A stretch of 64,000 nucleotides of DNA from an uncultured Methanobrevibacter sp. (GCF_947166415.1 NZ_CAMVEE010000005.1:1-64000), one strand, 5' to 3'; shown: positions 1 through 10,060, numbered from the stretch's first letter. The notes: generated by a model not told the origin, from the letters alone. A program made the numbers and translations.

Positions 1-1
1 G

Positions 2-3000
2 GATTATTTTGACAGATTAGAAGCTGAAACCCATCACCTATACGAAATAGCTAATGAAGCTAGGTCAAAAGGTTTGGATGTTGAAACAACTACAGAAGTA
101 CCTCTTGCAAAGGACTTGGCCGAAAGAGTGGAAGGGCTAGTTGGCCCGGAAGGTGTGGCAAAGCGTATCAAGGAATTGGAAGTAGATATCTCAAGGGAAG
201 AAGTAGCATTTGAGATAGCTGCAGAAATCGCATCAGGCAAGTTTGAACTCAAAGGCGAAAAGGCCGACTATGACAGAGAGCAAAAGTGTGACCAGGCCTT
301 AAGAACAGCGCTGGCTATCCTTACAGAAGGGGTAGTGGCAGCACCGCTTGAAGGAATTTCTGCGGTAAAAATCAAGAAGAACTTTGACGGTACAGAATAC
401 ATCGGAGTGTATTTCGCAGGACCTATCAGAAGTGCGGGAGGTACCGCCGCTGCTTTGGCCGTTCTTTTAGGAGACAAAATCAGACAAGCAATAGGCATCG
501 ACGCGTTCCAGCCGATTGATGATGAAATCGAAAGGTATGTGGAGGAAGTCGAGCTCTACGAATCCGAAGTCACAAACCTGCAGTACTCACCAACACCAGA
601 AGAAGTGAGATTTGCCGCAAATCACATTCCCGTTGAAGTTACAGGAGAACAGACCGACCAGGTTGAAGTGTCCCACAGGGATTTGGAACGTGTCGAAACA
701 AACAATATCCGTGGAGGAGCTCTTCTAGCGATGGTTGAAGGGGTAATCCAGAAATCCAAAAAGATCCACAAGATTTCCAAAAAGCTTGGCCTTGACTGGG
801 AATGGCTCACTGAATATTCAAAGCCAAAAACTGATGATTCATCAAGCGACGATGGAGGCGACTCAGATATCGTAAGCGAACCTAAATACATTCAGGATAT
901 CATCGGAGGAAGGCCTATCCTTGGATATCCTTCCGAAAAAGGCGGCTTCAGATTGAGGTATGGAAGGTCAAGAAACACAGGCCTCGCTACCATGGGAGTC
1001 CATCCTGCGACAATGGCGCTTCTTGACTTTTTGGCTGTCGGAACACAGCTTAAAATCGAATATCCGGGAAAAGGTAACTGTGTAGTGCCTGTTGATTCCA
1101 TTGAAGGACCTACAGTCAAGCTTAAAAATGGAGACGTTGTAATAATCGACAGCGTGAGCCAGGCCCGTGCGCTTAAAAAGGATGTTGTTGAAATCCTCTT
1201 TTTGGGAGACATGCTTGTTGCGTTCGGAGAATTTTTAAGAAACAACCAGCCGCTGTATCCTTCAGGATGGGTTGAGGAATGGTGGATTCAGTTGCTTCAA
1301 AGAAGCGATAAATTCGATGCGGAAAACAACGACCTGGACTTGCATAAGCTCGAATATGAATACCTCTCAGCCATTGAGGCATTCACATTATCCAAGGAAT
1401 ACGACATTCCGCTTCATCCGAAATACACTTACTGCTACAATGACGTGACCATTCAGGATCTGAACTCATTGATTGATTTGATAAACAAATGCAAATCAAG
1501 CTACAAGCAGGATGAAGGAATCCAGCTGGACATGTCCTATCCGAAAAGGACACTGGAAATTATCGGAGTTCCCCACATTGTACGTGACGGGAAAATCATT
1601 ATAGACAAGGATCATTCCTACGCGCTTTTAGTGACATTGGCCAAAAGGCTTCCTGAAAGAAAAACCACACTGGAAGCATTGAATGAGGTCTCACCGGTCA
1701 AAATCATCGATAAGGCTCCGGCCTATATCGGTACCCGTGTGGGAAGGCCTGAAAAGTCAAAGGAAAGACTCATGAAGCCTGCACCTCATGGACTGTTCCC
1801 AATTGGAAACTATGGGGGATCAAGAAGGCTCATAGCTACCGCGGCAAAAAGAGGAAAAATCAAGGTAGATTTATCAAGAAGAAAATGTACAAATCCTCAA
1901 TGCGGAATCAGCTCATTCAATTCAATCTGTCCTAAATGTGGACATCCAACTGAAAAAACCGCTCCTTCTTCAAAGACAATTGAGCTTGCAAGCATGCTCA
2001 AGAAGGCATCAGACAATGTCAAGGTCAGAAGGGTCGATGAAGTGAAAGGTGTAGTCGGTATGATTTCAGAGGCTAAGTTGCCTGAACCTCTTGAAAAGGG
2101 AATACTCAGAGCCAAAAACGAAGTGTTCACTTTCAAGGATGGAACAATACGTCACGACTCAACCGATTTGCCGCTGACACATTTCATTCCAAAGGAAATT
2201 GGAGTAAGCGTCGAAAAGCTGCTTGAAATGGGATATGAAAAGGACTGCTATGGAAACCCTATAGAAAATGAGGACCAAATCATAGAGCTCAGGGTTCAGG
2301 ACATTGTAATTTCAGACAACTGTGGAGAATACCTCCTCAGGACAGCTCAGTTCATCGACGACGAGCTTACAAGATACTACGGAATGGAGCCATTCTATAA
2401 CGTCAAGGAGAAAAGCGACCTTATCGGACATCTGGTTGCAGGCCTTGCGCCGCACACATCCGCAGGAGTTTTAGGAAGAATCGTCGGTTTTACTAAGGCA
2501 TTGGGATGTTATGCACACCCTTACTTCCATTCTGCAAAACGTAGAAACTGTGACAGTGACGAAGATGCGATAATGCTTCTTCTGGATGCTTTAATCAACT
2601 TTTCAAAAACATATCTTCCGAACACAAGGGGAGGAAGTATGGATGCACCTCTGGTTTTATCTTCAAGGATTGACCCTGAGGAAATCGACGACGAATCACA
2701 CAACCTGGACATTTTCGAAAGGTTCCCTGTCGAATTCTATGAAAAGACCTACAGCCCGTTAAAGCCTGCCGAAGTATTGGAATACATCGACAATGTGGGA
2801 ATGCATCTGGGAACACCGGAACAGTATGAGGGACTGATGTTTTCACACCACACCTCAAGCATTCACGCAGGACCTACCGTCTGCCTGTATAAAAGGCTGC
2901 CGTCAATGAGGGAAAAGGTTGAAGCCCAAATCGCACTGGCCGAGACAATCCGTGCAGTGGACCAGAGGGGAGTTGTCGAAAGGGTATTGTCCTCACACTT

Positions 3001-3301
3001 CCTGCCGGACATCATGGGTAACTCAAGGGCGTTTTCCAAGCAGAAGGTAAGATGCACAAAATGCGGTTCAAAGTACAGGAGAATGCCGCTTACCGGAAAA
3101 TGCGGAAAGTGCGGAGGAAACCTGATCCTTTCTGTTTCAAAAGGTTCAGTTACAAAATACCTTGAAATTTCACAGGAACTTGTAAACAGATATCCTGTTT
3201 CACATTACCTTAAACAGCGTCTTGAAATTCAGGAATTCGGAATCAAGTCCCTGTTTGAAAGTGACAAATCAAAACAAAGTTCTTTAGATATTTTCTTCTA
3301 A
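2..3301 (+). CDS. polC: DNA polymerase II large subunit DP2 (5' truncated by window edge)
   Basis: Frame is open from base 2 (DYFDRLEAETHHLYEIANEA...) into the listed ORF. Contains DP2-like YIGVYFAGPIRSAGGTAAA, zinc motifs CTNPQCG..CPKCG and CTKCGSKYRR..CGKCGG, and a C-terminal SSLDIFF tail (PIP-like). Confidence 0.95.
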   Translation, partial: DYFDRLEAETHHLYEIANEARSKGLDVETTTEVPLAKDLAERVEGLVGPEGVAKRIKELEVDISREEVAFEIAAEIASGKFELKGEKADYDREQKCDQALRTALAILTEGVVAAPLEGISAVKIKKNFDGTEYIGVYFAGPIRSAGGTAAALAVLLGDKIRQAIGIDAFQPIDDEIERYVEEVELYESEVTNLQYSPTPEEVRFAANHIPVEVTGEQTDQVEVSHRDLERVETNNIRGGALLAMVEGVIQKSKKIHKISKKLGLDWEWLTEYSKPKTDDSSSDDGGDSDIVSEPKYIQDIIGGRPILGYPSEKGGFRLRYGRSRNTGLATMGVHPATMALLDFLAVGTQLKIEYPGKGNCVVPVDSIEGPTVKLKNGDVVIIDSVSQARALKKDVVEILFLGDMLVAFGEFLRNNQPLYPSGWVEEWWIQLLQRSDKFDAENNDLDLHKLEYEYLSAIEAFTLSKEYDIPLHPKYTYCYNDVTIQDLNSLIDLINKCKSSYKQDEGIQLDMSYPKRTLEIIGVPHIVRDGKIIIDKDHSYALLVTLAKRLPERKTTLEALNEVSPVKIIDKAPAYIGTRVGRPEKSKERLMKPAPHGLFPIGNYGGSRRLIATAAKRGKIKVDLSRRKCTNPQCGISSFNSICPKCGHPTEKTAPSSKTIELASMLKKASDNVKVRRVDEVKGVVGMISEAKLPEPLEKGILRAKNEVFTFKDGTIRHDSTDLPLTHFIPKEIGVSVEKLLEMGYEKDCYGNPIENEDQIIELRVQDIVISDNCGEYLLRTAQFIDDELTRYYGMEPFYNVKEKSDLIGHLVAGLAPHTSAGVLGRIVGFTKALGCYAHPYFHSAKRRNCDSDEDAIMLLLDALINFSKTYLPNTRGGSMDAPLVLSSRIDPEEIDDESHNLDIFERFPVEFYEKTYSPLKPAEVLEYIDNVGMHLGTPEQYEGLMFSHHTSSIHAGPTVCLYKRLPSMREKVEAQIALAETIRAVDQRGVVERVLSSHFLPDIMGNSRAFSKQKVRCTKCGSKYRRMPLTGKCGKCGGNLILSVSKGSVTKYLEISQELVNRYPVSHYLKQRLEIQEFGIKSLFESDKSKQSSLDIFF

Positions 3302-3382
3302 AGAATTTCAATTATTTTTCATATGCTCTCGGGCATTCAATATTAAATATAAAATACATATCAAATTTCAGAGTAGGGAAAT

Positions 3383-3406
3383 ATTGTTCGTGTTAAGACG
3401 AACAAT
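3383..3406. promoter_or_regulatory. Inverted repeat ATTGTTCGT-gttaag-ACGAACAAT adjacent to the nrdD TATA-like element
   Basis: Perfect 9-bp arms, read directly; next to TTTATATA at about 3405-3412. Confidence 0.7.
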
Positions 3407-3441
3407 TTATATACTACTTCGAATAAAATAATAATCAAGAA

Positions 3442-3459
3442 GTTCGTATAAATACGAAC
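3442..3459. promoter_or_regulatory. Inverted repeat GTTCGTA-taaa-TACGAAC, matches TTCGTAN4TACGAA (MsvR-type box)
   Basis: Perfect palindrome with 7-bp arms and 4-nt spacer; same arrangement as the box described for Methanothermobacter MsvR (recalled knowledge). Confidence 0.7.
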
Positions 3460-3520
3460 ATTAATTATACAATTAGGACTAATATAATAATTGTCTAAAA
3501 AAATAAGGTGGATAATATAT

Positions 3521-5839
3521 ATGGAAAGAAGTTCAGAAATCGGAAATAAATTAAATGAATCCGTTAAAATAAACGTAGAAAAGAATAACGGAATCAAGGA
3601 AAGATTCAGTTACGAAAAATTACTCAAATCCTTAGTAATGGTCGAAACACCTTTCTTTGAATCTGATAAAATTGTAGCAACTGTAGTTTCACAATTATAT
3701 GATGGAATTACAACCAAAGAAATCAAAAAAATCGTTTATGAATGTTTAGAAGACATCGATAGTGAAATCGCAAACAAATACTTAGCAAGTACCCAATTAA
3801 GAGTACGTACTTCAAGAGACACTATCGAAGCATTCGATTTATCAAAAATCGCTAACACATTGATTGAAGAAACCGGTGCTAGCCAAGAAACAGCTTTTGA
3901 AATTGCTACCGAAACCTGGAAAGAACTCAAAAAATTAAATGTTGAATACTTGACCGCTCCAATGATCAGGGAAATGGTCAACACAAAATTGATTGAATAC
4001 GGACTTGAAGACTTAAGAAGCCGTTACACCCGTTTAGGTATTCCTGTATACAACATTACCTCTTTAATTGAAAACGGTAACAGGGATAACGCAAACATGA
4101 TCCACAACCCGGAAAGTATTCACAAACATGTAGCAGACGAAGCTTTAAAACAATACGCACTCCTAAAAATGCTTCCAGCACACTTGGCTGACGCTCACAT
4201 GGCCGGTGACATTCACATTCACGATTTGGAATTCTTCGCAGGAAGACCTTTAAACTGTCTTCAACATGATATAAGAACCTTCATCAGATACGGACTTAAA
4301 GTGGACGGTACCGGTGACCACACCTCCATTGCAGGTGCACCAAACCACATGGAAACTTTAATGAACCACACTGGTGAAATCATGCTTGCAGCACAGCAAA
4401 ACATGTCCGGTGGACAATCAATGTCCCTCTGGAACGTCTTCGTTGCACCATTTGCAAGAGGCAGAAGCTATGCCGAAATCAAACAAGCTGTACAAATGCT
4501 CATCTACAATTTGAACATGGCTTACGCAGCAAGAGGTTCCCAAGTGCCATTCACAAGTATGGCATTGGAATTCGGTGTTCCTGACTTCCTGAAAGATGAA
4601 ACCGCATACGGACCAAAAGGTCAAGTGGTCGGAACCTACGCAGACTACGAAGAAGAAACCAGATTAATCCAAAGAGCATTTACCGAAACCCTCCTTGAAG
4701 GAGACAATGAAGGTAAACCTCATTTATTCCCAAATACTATTTACACATTACGTAAGGAAACCATGACAAGCGAATACGAAGATGACCTTCGTTTAGTTCA
4801 TGAATTATCCGCAAAATACGGTTCATCCTACTTCGTAAACATGTTCCCTAAATACAGAGGAAAAATGGCAAACTACATGGGATGCAGAACCTGTTTACAA
4901 GACACCTGGACTGGTGACTGGGATCAAGACTGTTTAAGAACCGGTAACCTTGCTTACGTAACATTAAACTTCCCAAGAATCGGATACCAATCCAAAGACG
5001 AATCCCAAGTATTCGAATACTTAGACGAATACATGGATTTGGCTGTTGAAACCTTAATGCTCAGAAGAGAACAAGGATTAAAATGTTTAAACGATTTCCA
5101 CATTTTACCATTCTTGAAACAAGAAGTAAACGGAGAATCATACTACAGAATCGAAAATTCAACATTATCCTTTGGTTTTGTTGGACTTAACGAAATGTTA
5201 TTATCCTTATTCGGCGAAGGTATTGAAAACAAGGATGCAAATAAATTTGGTGTCAAATGTCTTGAATACATCAACGACAGAACCAAACAATTAAAAGATG
5301 AAACTGGACTCAGATGGTCTGTTATCCAAACCCCTGCAGAATCTACAGCATACAGATTCGCAACACTCGACAAAAAACAATTTGGTGATCAGGCTATTGT
5401 TCAAGGTGAAGGAAATGCAAACTACTACACAAATTCATCTCACGTGCCAGTAAATACACAAGCATCATTAATCGAAAAAATCAAAATCGAAGAGCAATAC
5501 CATGGCTTAACCCCTGGTGGACACATCTTCCATGCATTCATGGGAGAATCCTACTCAGACCCAGATTCATTAATGAGCTTAACCAACAAGATTGCTAAAA
5601 AATCTGATATCGGATTCTGGGCTTACAGTTCAGCATTAAGTTTCTGTCTTAAATGCAAAACCTTAATGAAAGGTTTAAACAATACCTGCCCTACTTGCGG
5701 AGAAAAAGAAGACGTTGAATGGTACGACAGAATTACCGGATACGTACAACAAGTAGGACGTGCAAAATCCGCTTCCGGTGGATGGAACCCAGGTAAACGT
5801 CAAGAATTAATTGACAGAAGAAGATTCGAAGATAACTAA
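3521..5839 (+). CDS. nrdD: Anaerobic (class III) ribonucleoside-triphosphate reductase
   Basis: ATP-cone-like N-terminus, HIHDLEFF, zinc site CLKCKTL..CPTCG, C-terminal RITGYVQQVGR...GGWNPGKRQEL. Start chosen at ATG 3521 after AGGTGG instead of the upstream TTG at 3491. Confidence 0.93.
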   Translation: MERSSEIGNKLNESVKINVEKNNGIKERFSYEKLLKSLVMVETPFFESDKIVATVVSQLYDGITTKEIKKIVYECLEDIDSEIANKYLASTQLRVRTSRDTIEAFDLSKIANTLIEETGASQETAFEIATETWKELKKLNVEYLTAPMIREMVNTKLIEYGLEDLRSRYTRLGIPVYNITSLIENGNRDNANMIHNPESIHKHVADEALKQYALLKMLPAHLADAHMAGDIHIHDLEFFAGRPLNCLQHDIRTFIRYGLKVDGTGDHTSIAGAPNHMETLMNHTGEIMLAAQQNMSGGQSMSLWNVFVAPFARGRSYAEIKQAVQMLIYNLNMAYAARGSQVPFTSMALEFGVPDFLKDETAYGPKGQVVGTYADYEEETRLIQRAFTETLLEGDNEGKPHLFPNTIYTLRKETMTSEYEDDLRLVHELSAKYGSSYFVNMFPKYRGKMANYMGCRTCLQDTWTGDWDQDCLRTGNLAYVTLNFPRIGYQSKDESQVFEYLDEYMDLAVETLMLRREQGLKCLNDFHILPFLKQEVNGESYYRIENSTLSFGFVGLNEMLLSLFGEGIENKDANKFGVKCLEYINDRTKQLKDETGLRWSVIQTPAESTAYRFATLDKKQFGDQAIVQGEGNANYYTNSSHVPVNTQASLIEKIKIEEQYHGLTPGGHIFHAFMGESYSDPDSLMSLTNKIAKKSDIGFWAYSSALSFCLKCKTLMKGLNNTCPTCGEKEDVEWYDRITGYVQQVGRAKSASGGWNPGKRQELIDRRRFEDN

Positions 5840-5852
5840 ACCAGTTATCTTC
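5828..5852 (+). terminator. Hairpin GAAGATAACT-aaacc-AGTTATCTTC followed by T8; overlaps nrdD stop codon
   Basis: Perfect 10-bp inverted repeat with TAA inside, followed by TTATTTTTTTT. Confidence 0.7.
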
Positions 5853-6014
5853 ACCCACCTTATTTTTTTTATATACTACAAAACCGCACCAATATAAATT
5901 TTCAAAAGTGAGAAAATTTTCCAAAATCACTAAAAAACTAAAAGTATATTAATACCATTAAACTAAAATTATAATATTATCATATCACTGATGATAATCT
6001 TTTATATTTACATT

Positions 6015-6067
6015 CTATGTTACTAGTATTTATGGGCTTTTTTAATACTAGGTAGCTGATAACATAG
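6015..6067 (+). promoter_or_regulatory. Long bulged inverted repeat upstream of rpl21e (CTATGTTA CTAGTATT ... AATACTAG gtagctga TAACATAG)
   Basis: Two contiguous 8-bp arms on the 5' side pair with two 8-bp arms on the 3' side, separated by an 8-nt bulge; ends about 37 nt before the start codon. Confidence 0.6.
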
Positions 6068-6103
6068 ATTTATACCCAGACTACTGATTAAGAGGTTATT
6101 TAA

Positions 6104-6394
6104 ATGCAAAGATCAAGAGGATTAAAAAGTAGATCAAGAAAAAAATTGACTAAAGTACAAAGACCAGGAAGAACCAACCCAATTACAAACAGACTCCAAA
6201 AATTCGAAGAAGGAGACTTAGTTCACATTACAATCAACCCAAGTATCCAAAAAGGACAACCTGCTCCTAGGTTCCACGGTAAAACTGGTAAAGTAATTGG
6301 TCAAAAAGGAAAAGCTTACATCGTAACATTAAAAGACGGAAACAAACAAAAAGACTTAATCGTTAGACCAGACCACTTAAAATTACAAAACTGA
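6104..6394 (+). CDS. rpl21e: 50S ribosomal protein L21e
   Basis: [17 protein letters not shown]...[18 protein letters not shown]. Confidence 0.93.
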   Translation: MQRSRGLKSRSRKKLTKVQRPGRTNPITNRLQKFEEGDLVHITINPSIQKGQPAPRFHGKTGKVIGQKGKAYIVTLKDGNKQKDLIVRPDHLKLQN

Positions 6395-6399
6395 TTTCT

Positions 6400-6747
6400 A
6401 TGATTGGAAAAAAAATAATTGAAAGTGAACCTGTTTCAGGTGCTGAAGTTAAGGAAATCATTGAAGAATACTCTGAAAACAACGAATTGAACTATGAACA
6501 GAATCTTACAATCAACCACCTTGCAAGATTCAAAAGATATTCCGTTGAAGACAGCAAAGAGATTCTCGAAAAGCTTCATGAAGCTTTCCCTAACCTAAAA
6601 GCCAAAGTGGCAGTTCACATAGTAGATTTAGTTCCTAAAGATTTAGCTGATTTAAGATTAATTTTCGCTAAAGAAGCTTATCAGCCAAACAAGGAAGAGA
6701 TGGAACAAATTTTAGAAATTTTAGAACAGTACGACATTGTCGAATAG
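6400..6747 (+). CDS. rpoF: DNA-directed RNA polymerase subunit F (Rpo4)
   Basis: Position directly after rpl21e and RpoF-like sequence (MIGKKIIESEPVSGAEVKEIIEE). Confidence 0.88.
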   Translation: MIGKKIIESEPVSGAEVKEIIEEYSENNELNYEQNLTINHLARFKRYSVEDSKEILEKLHEAFPNLKAKVAVHIVDLVPKDLADLRLIFAKEAYQPNKEEMEQILEILEQYDIVE

Positions 6748-6901
6748 TTCTAAAAACCATTCCTTTTTTTATACTTTTAATACTTTCAGTCATATCTATC
6801 GACTTTTTTTAGATATGTTTATAACACTTAAAAATAAAATTTATTAATAAGTTTATATTTTGTCTATATTAAAAGACTAAAAACAATAGTGAAGTGATAA
6901 C

Positions 6902-7543
6902 ATGGATAACAAGAATAAAAAAGAAAAGGCTCCAACAGTGAAAAAAGAAGAATACGCTGTTGTACTTGACTACCTAAGTCGCGGATATGTCAAAGCGGAC
7001 ATGTCCAAATTCGGTGGAAAACCTATCGCTCAAGCTATTGGTACAGAACAATTCACTTTACTAGAATTAGCTCCTAAAAATGGAGTGGATTTAGAAATAC
7101 AGGACACCGTATATATCGGAAAAGGAAAAAGAGACAAGATATATAGGGTCCTTGGAAAATTAGATTTTGAAAATTTAACTGCAACAAGCAGAATCGAACT
7201 TGAGTACGCTGTTCGCGACATCGTTGAAGAACAGGAAGACAGGTTCGTTGAATTCTTCAATACAACCGATTCAGTAAGCACAAGGCTTCACACACTGGAA
7301 CTGATTCCTGGAATCGGTAAAAAATACATGTGGGAAATTATTAAAGCTAGGGAAGAAAAACCTTTTGAAAGCTTTGAGGACATTTCCGAAAGGCTTCCAA
7401 CAATTGCAGACCCTGCGGGAATGATTGTGAAAAGAATCCTTCTGGAACTTGACACTTCCGCTCCAAGAAGAGGAAAAAGCAAGTACAACATTTTCACCCA
7501 GCCTCCAAGGTCACAAAGGAAACCTAAAAGAAACCCAAGATAA
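6902..7543 (+). CDS. DUF655 family protein (HhH motif, RNA/DNA-binding)
   Basis: EEYAVVLDYLSRGYV...LELIPGIGKKYMWEIIKARE; located between rpoF and rsmA as in other euryarchaea. Confidence 0.85.
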   Translation: MDNKNKKEKAPTVKKEEYAVVLDYLSRGYVKADMSKFGGKPIAQAIGTEQFTLLELAPKNGVDLEIQDTVYIGKGKRDKIYRVLGKLDFENLTATSRIELEYAVRDIVEEQEDRFVEFFNTTDSVSTRLHTLELIPGIGKKYMWEIIKAREEKPFESFEDISERLPTIADPAGMIVKRILLELDTSAPRRGKSKYNIFTQPPRSQRKPKRNPR

Positions 7544-7552
7544 AGTGATAAA

Positions 7553-8425
7553 TTGACTAGTGATACCTCCCAATCCTTATCCAAAGTAACCAAAAACATC
7601 TTAAATCAATACGGGATAACGTTAAACAGGAATCTTGGTCAGAATTATTTGATTGACAGAAACAAGAGAGATCAGATTATCGGCTACGGCGACATTGACA
7701 AGGATGATGTTGTTTTGGAAATCGGGACTGGAATCGGTACACTAACAATTGAACTTGCCCGAAAGGCTAAAAAAGTGATAGCCATCGAGCAGGACGAAAA
7801 CATCTGTAGAATATTAGCTGAGCGACTTAAAAAAGAGAAAATAGATAATGTAGAGTTGATTAATGAGGACGCATTAAGCATCAATTTTCCGAAATTCAAT
7901 AAGATCGTCTCAAACCTACCTTATCAAATCTCATCACCAATTACTTTTAAATTTTTAGACTATGATTTTGATTTGGCCATCCTTATGTATCAAAAGGAGT
8001 TTGCCGACCGCATGAACGGCGAGGTCGGAAGCAAGAACTATTCCCGGCTTTCCGCAATGCTGTATTTCAAGTGCGAAGTTGAGACACTGACCCATGTCAG
8101 CGCCGAAAGCTTCATACCAAAGCCAAAGGTCGACTCAACAGTGGTTAAACTGACTCCAAAGGACAACCAGATCGAAGACATTGACTTCAAGACTTATTCT
8201 AATTTTACAAAGGCCCTTTTTCAGCACAGAAACAAGAAAATCAAAAACGCCCTTATTGATTCAAGGCACATCATAAGCAACATTGACAAGAAGGTCCTCA
8301 AGATGAGACTCAATGAAATCGAGGACGAAAGGCTCAACGAATATCTCAAAAGAAGAGTGATAACCCTGACCCCTGAAGAGATACTTTATGTCTCAAGGGA
8401 ACTGAACCCTATTTTTAAAGAGTAG
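7553..8425 (+). CDS. rsmA: 16S rRNA dimethyladenosine transferase (KsgA/Dim1)
   Basis: NRNLGQNYLIDRNKRDQII, VLEIGTGIGTLTIELARKAKKVIAIE, VSNLPYQISSPI. TTG start. Confidence 0.93.
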   Translation: MTSDTSQSLSKVTKNILNQYGITLNRNLGQNYLIDRNKRDQIIGYGDIDKDDVVLEIGTGIGTLTIELARKAKKVIAIEQDENICRILAERLKKEKIDNVELINEDALSINFPKFNKIVSNLPYQISSPITFKFLDYDFDLAILMYQKEFADRMNGEVGSKNYSRLSAMLYFKCEVETLTHVSAESFIPKPKVDSTVVKLTPKDNQIEDIDFKTYSNFTKALFQHRNKKIKNALIDSRHIISNIDKKVLKMRLNEIEDERLNEYLKRRVITLTPEEILYVSRELNPIFKE

Positions 8426-8430
8426 ATACC

Positions 8431-9015
8431 ATGGCAAACTTCATTATCAACACTGACGAGAACGTTTACATTCCCGCTGAAGACAGCTATCTTCTTGCAG
8501 ACAATCTTCAGATAAATGAGGGCCAGAGCGTTCTTGAAATCGGAACCGGTTCAGGAATAGTTGCGATGTATGCCTCAAGGCTCACCGACAGTGTGACTGT
8601 TACAGACATCAACTTCGATGCTTGCAGGCTGGCCGAGGAAAACTTCAGGGCTAACGGAATAGAGGGCATTGAGATACTGTTTGGAAACCTCTTTGAGCCT
8701 GTGAAAAATAGAAAGTTTGATGTAATTTTATTTAATACTCCATATCTACCGACCGAAGAAGATGAAGTTTTGGACAACACTATAAATTATGCATTCGACG
8801 GTGGATTAAATGGAAGAAAAGTTATTGACTTATTCTTAAATGAAGTGGGAAATCATTTAAATGATGGAGGAATTGTCCAGCTCATACAGTCTTCGCTTTC
8901 GGGCAATGAAGAAACCCTTGAAAAACTGGACAGTTTAGGTTTTATAGCTGAAATTGCAGCATCAGAACACTTCTTTTTTGAAGACATAACATTAATTAAC
9001 GCTTATAAAATATGA
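8431..9015 (+). CDS. HemK2/PrmC-like protein methyltransferase
   Basis: VLEIGTGSGIVAMYA...FDVILFNTPYLPT (NPPY-type motif). Confidence 0.85.
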   Translation: MANFIINTDENVYIPAEDSYLLADNLQINEGQSVLEIGTGSGIVAMYASRLTDSVTVTDINFDACRLAEENFRANGIEGIEILFGNLFEPVKNRKFDVILFNTPYLPTEEDEVLDNTINYAFDGGLNGRKVIDLFLNEVGNHLNDGGIVQLIQSSLSGNEETLEKLDSLGFIAEIAASEHFFFEDITLINAYKI

Positions 9016-9027
9016 CAAGGTGATAAA

Positions 9028-9195
9028 ATGGAAGAATGGTTGAAATCAACTCTAATTGGAGCAATCCTAATAATTTTGGCAATAATGTTTGCGATAGCTA
9101 GAGGCGAATTCAACATCTGGATAATTCTGATAATTATTCTAGGTGTGGTCGATATCGCTTTGGGAATAGTAAGAAAAAGAAAAGGAGAATTATAA
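9028..9195 (+). CDS. Small (55 aa) membrane protein
   Basis: Not in the ORF track. ATG after AAGGTGATAAA; MEEWLKSTLIGAILIILAIMFAIARGEFNIWIILIIILGVVDIALGIVRKRKGEL*; two hydrophobic segments. Confidence 0.7.
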   Translation: MEEWLKSTLIGAILIILAIMFAIARGEFNIWIILIIILGVVDIALGIVRKRKGEL

Positions 9196-9201
9196 TTCTC
9201 C
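9184..9201. terminator. 18-bp perfect palindrome GGAGAATTATAATTCTCC shared by two convergent stop codons
   Basis: Contains the TAA of the 55-aa ORF (+) and the TAA of dapF (-). Confidence 0.6.
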
Positions 9202-10059
9202 ATCAAAAACAAGTACCGCAGGGCCTTCCATGAAGGCTCCAAGGGAATCCTCATTTTCATAAACATTGAATTTTAAGTCTCCGCCAGGCAGGTGGAGCAA
9301 TACATCCGCATCAAAGAGGCCTAGCTTGAAACCGGAAATAGCTGTTGAGGTGGCTCCGGTACCGCATGCCAAAGTGACGCCTGCGCCTCTTTCCCATGTA
9401 ATCATTTTTCCTTCGTTTTTTGATATGACTTCAACGAAGTGTACGTTGATCTTTTCAGGGAAAACCTCATGGGCTTCGATTGCAGGGCCGTACTTGTTGA
9501 TGTCCACGGCATCCACATCATCCACGAAGATGATTGCGTGAGGGTTTCCGACGCTGATTGCTGTCAGGTTGAATTTAGTGTCAAGCACATCGAGTTCGCC
9601 ATCCAAAAATTCTTCCTTTTCGGATGTCATTGGGATTTCAGGAGTTTTAAATGTTGATAAGCCCATGTCCACCTTGAACAATACCGGCTCATCGTCTTCT
9701 AAGGTTATTTCGATTGTCTTGATACCTGCCCTTGTTTCTACAGTCATTTTTTCCTGTTTCAGGATGCCTTTTCTGTATACGAAATCTCCGAAGCATCTTA
9801 TGCCGTTTCCGCACATTTCAGCTTCGCTTCCGTCAGGATTGAACATTCTGTATCCTATATCTGCAACTTCGGAAGGTTCGACGAAAAGAACTCCGTCACC
9901 GCCGACGCCGAAGTTCCTGTGGCATAACATTCTGCATGCTTCAGGTTTGTCCGCTTCAGGAATGACTTCCCCTTTGCTTTCATCGATTATTGGAAAGTCA
10001 TTGCCTATTCCGTGCATTTTTGAAAATTTTAATCCTTTTAAATTAACCATAATAATCAA
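9190..10059 (-). CDS. dapF: Diaminopimelate epimerase
   Basis: KMHGIGNDFPIID, GNGIRCFGDF, GAGVTLACGTGATS. Confidence 0.94.
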   Translation of the reverse strand: MIIMVNLKGLKFSKMHGIGNDFPIIDESKGEVIPEADKPEACRMLCHRNFGVGGDGVLFVEPSEVADIGYRMFNPDGSEAEMCGNGIRCFGDFVYRKGILKQEKMTVETRAGIKTIEITLEDDEPVLFKVDMGLSTFKTPEIPMTSEKEEFLDGELDVLDTKFNLTAISVGNPHAIIFVDDVDAVDINKYGPAIEAHEVFPEKINVHFVEVISKNEGKMITWERGAGVTLACGTGATSTAISGFKLGLFDADVLLHLPGGDLKFNVYENEDSLGAFMEGPAVLVFDGEL

Positions 10060-10060
10060 C

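Noticed and set aside
34-252. Minus-strand and alternative-frame ORFs inside polC (for example 34-252, 268-498, 622-891, 892-1245)
   Set aside because: Low-complexity antisense translations lying wholly within a convincing DP2 coding sequence.
5985-6090. Possible C/D box sRNA upstream of rpl21e (TGATGA near 5989, CTGA at 6056)
   Set aside because: C box is imperfect, spacing is too long and no terminal stem; the 16-bp stem explains the region better.
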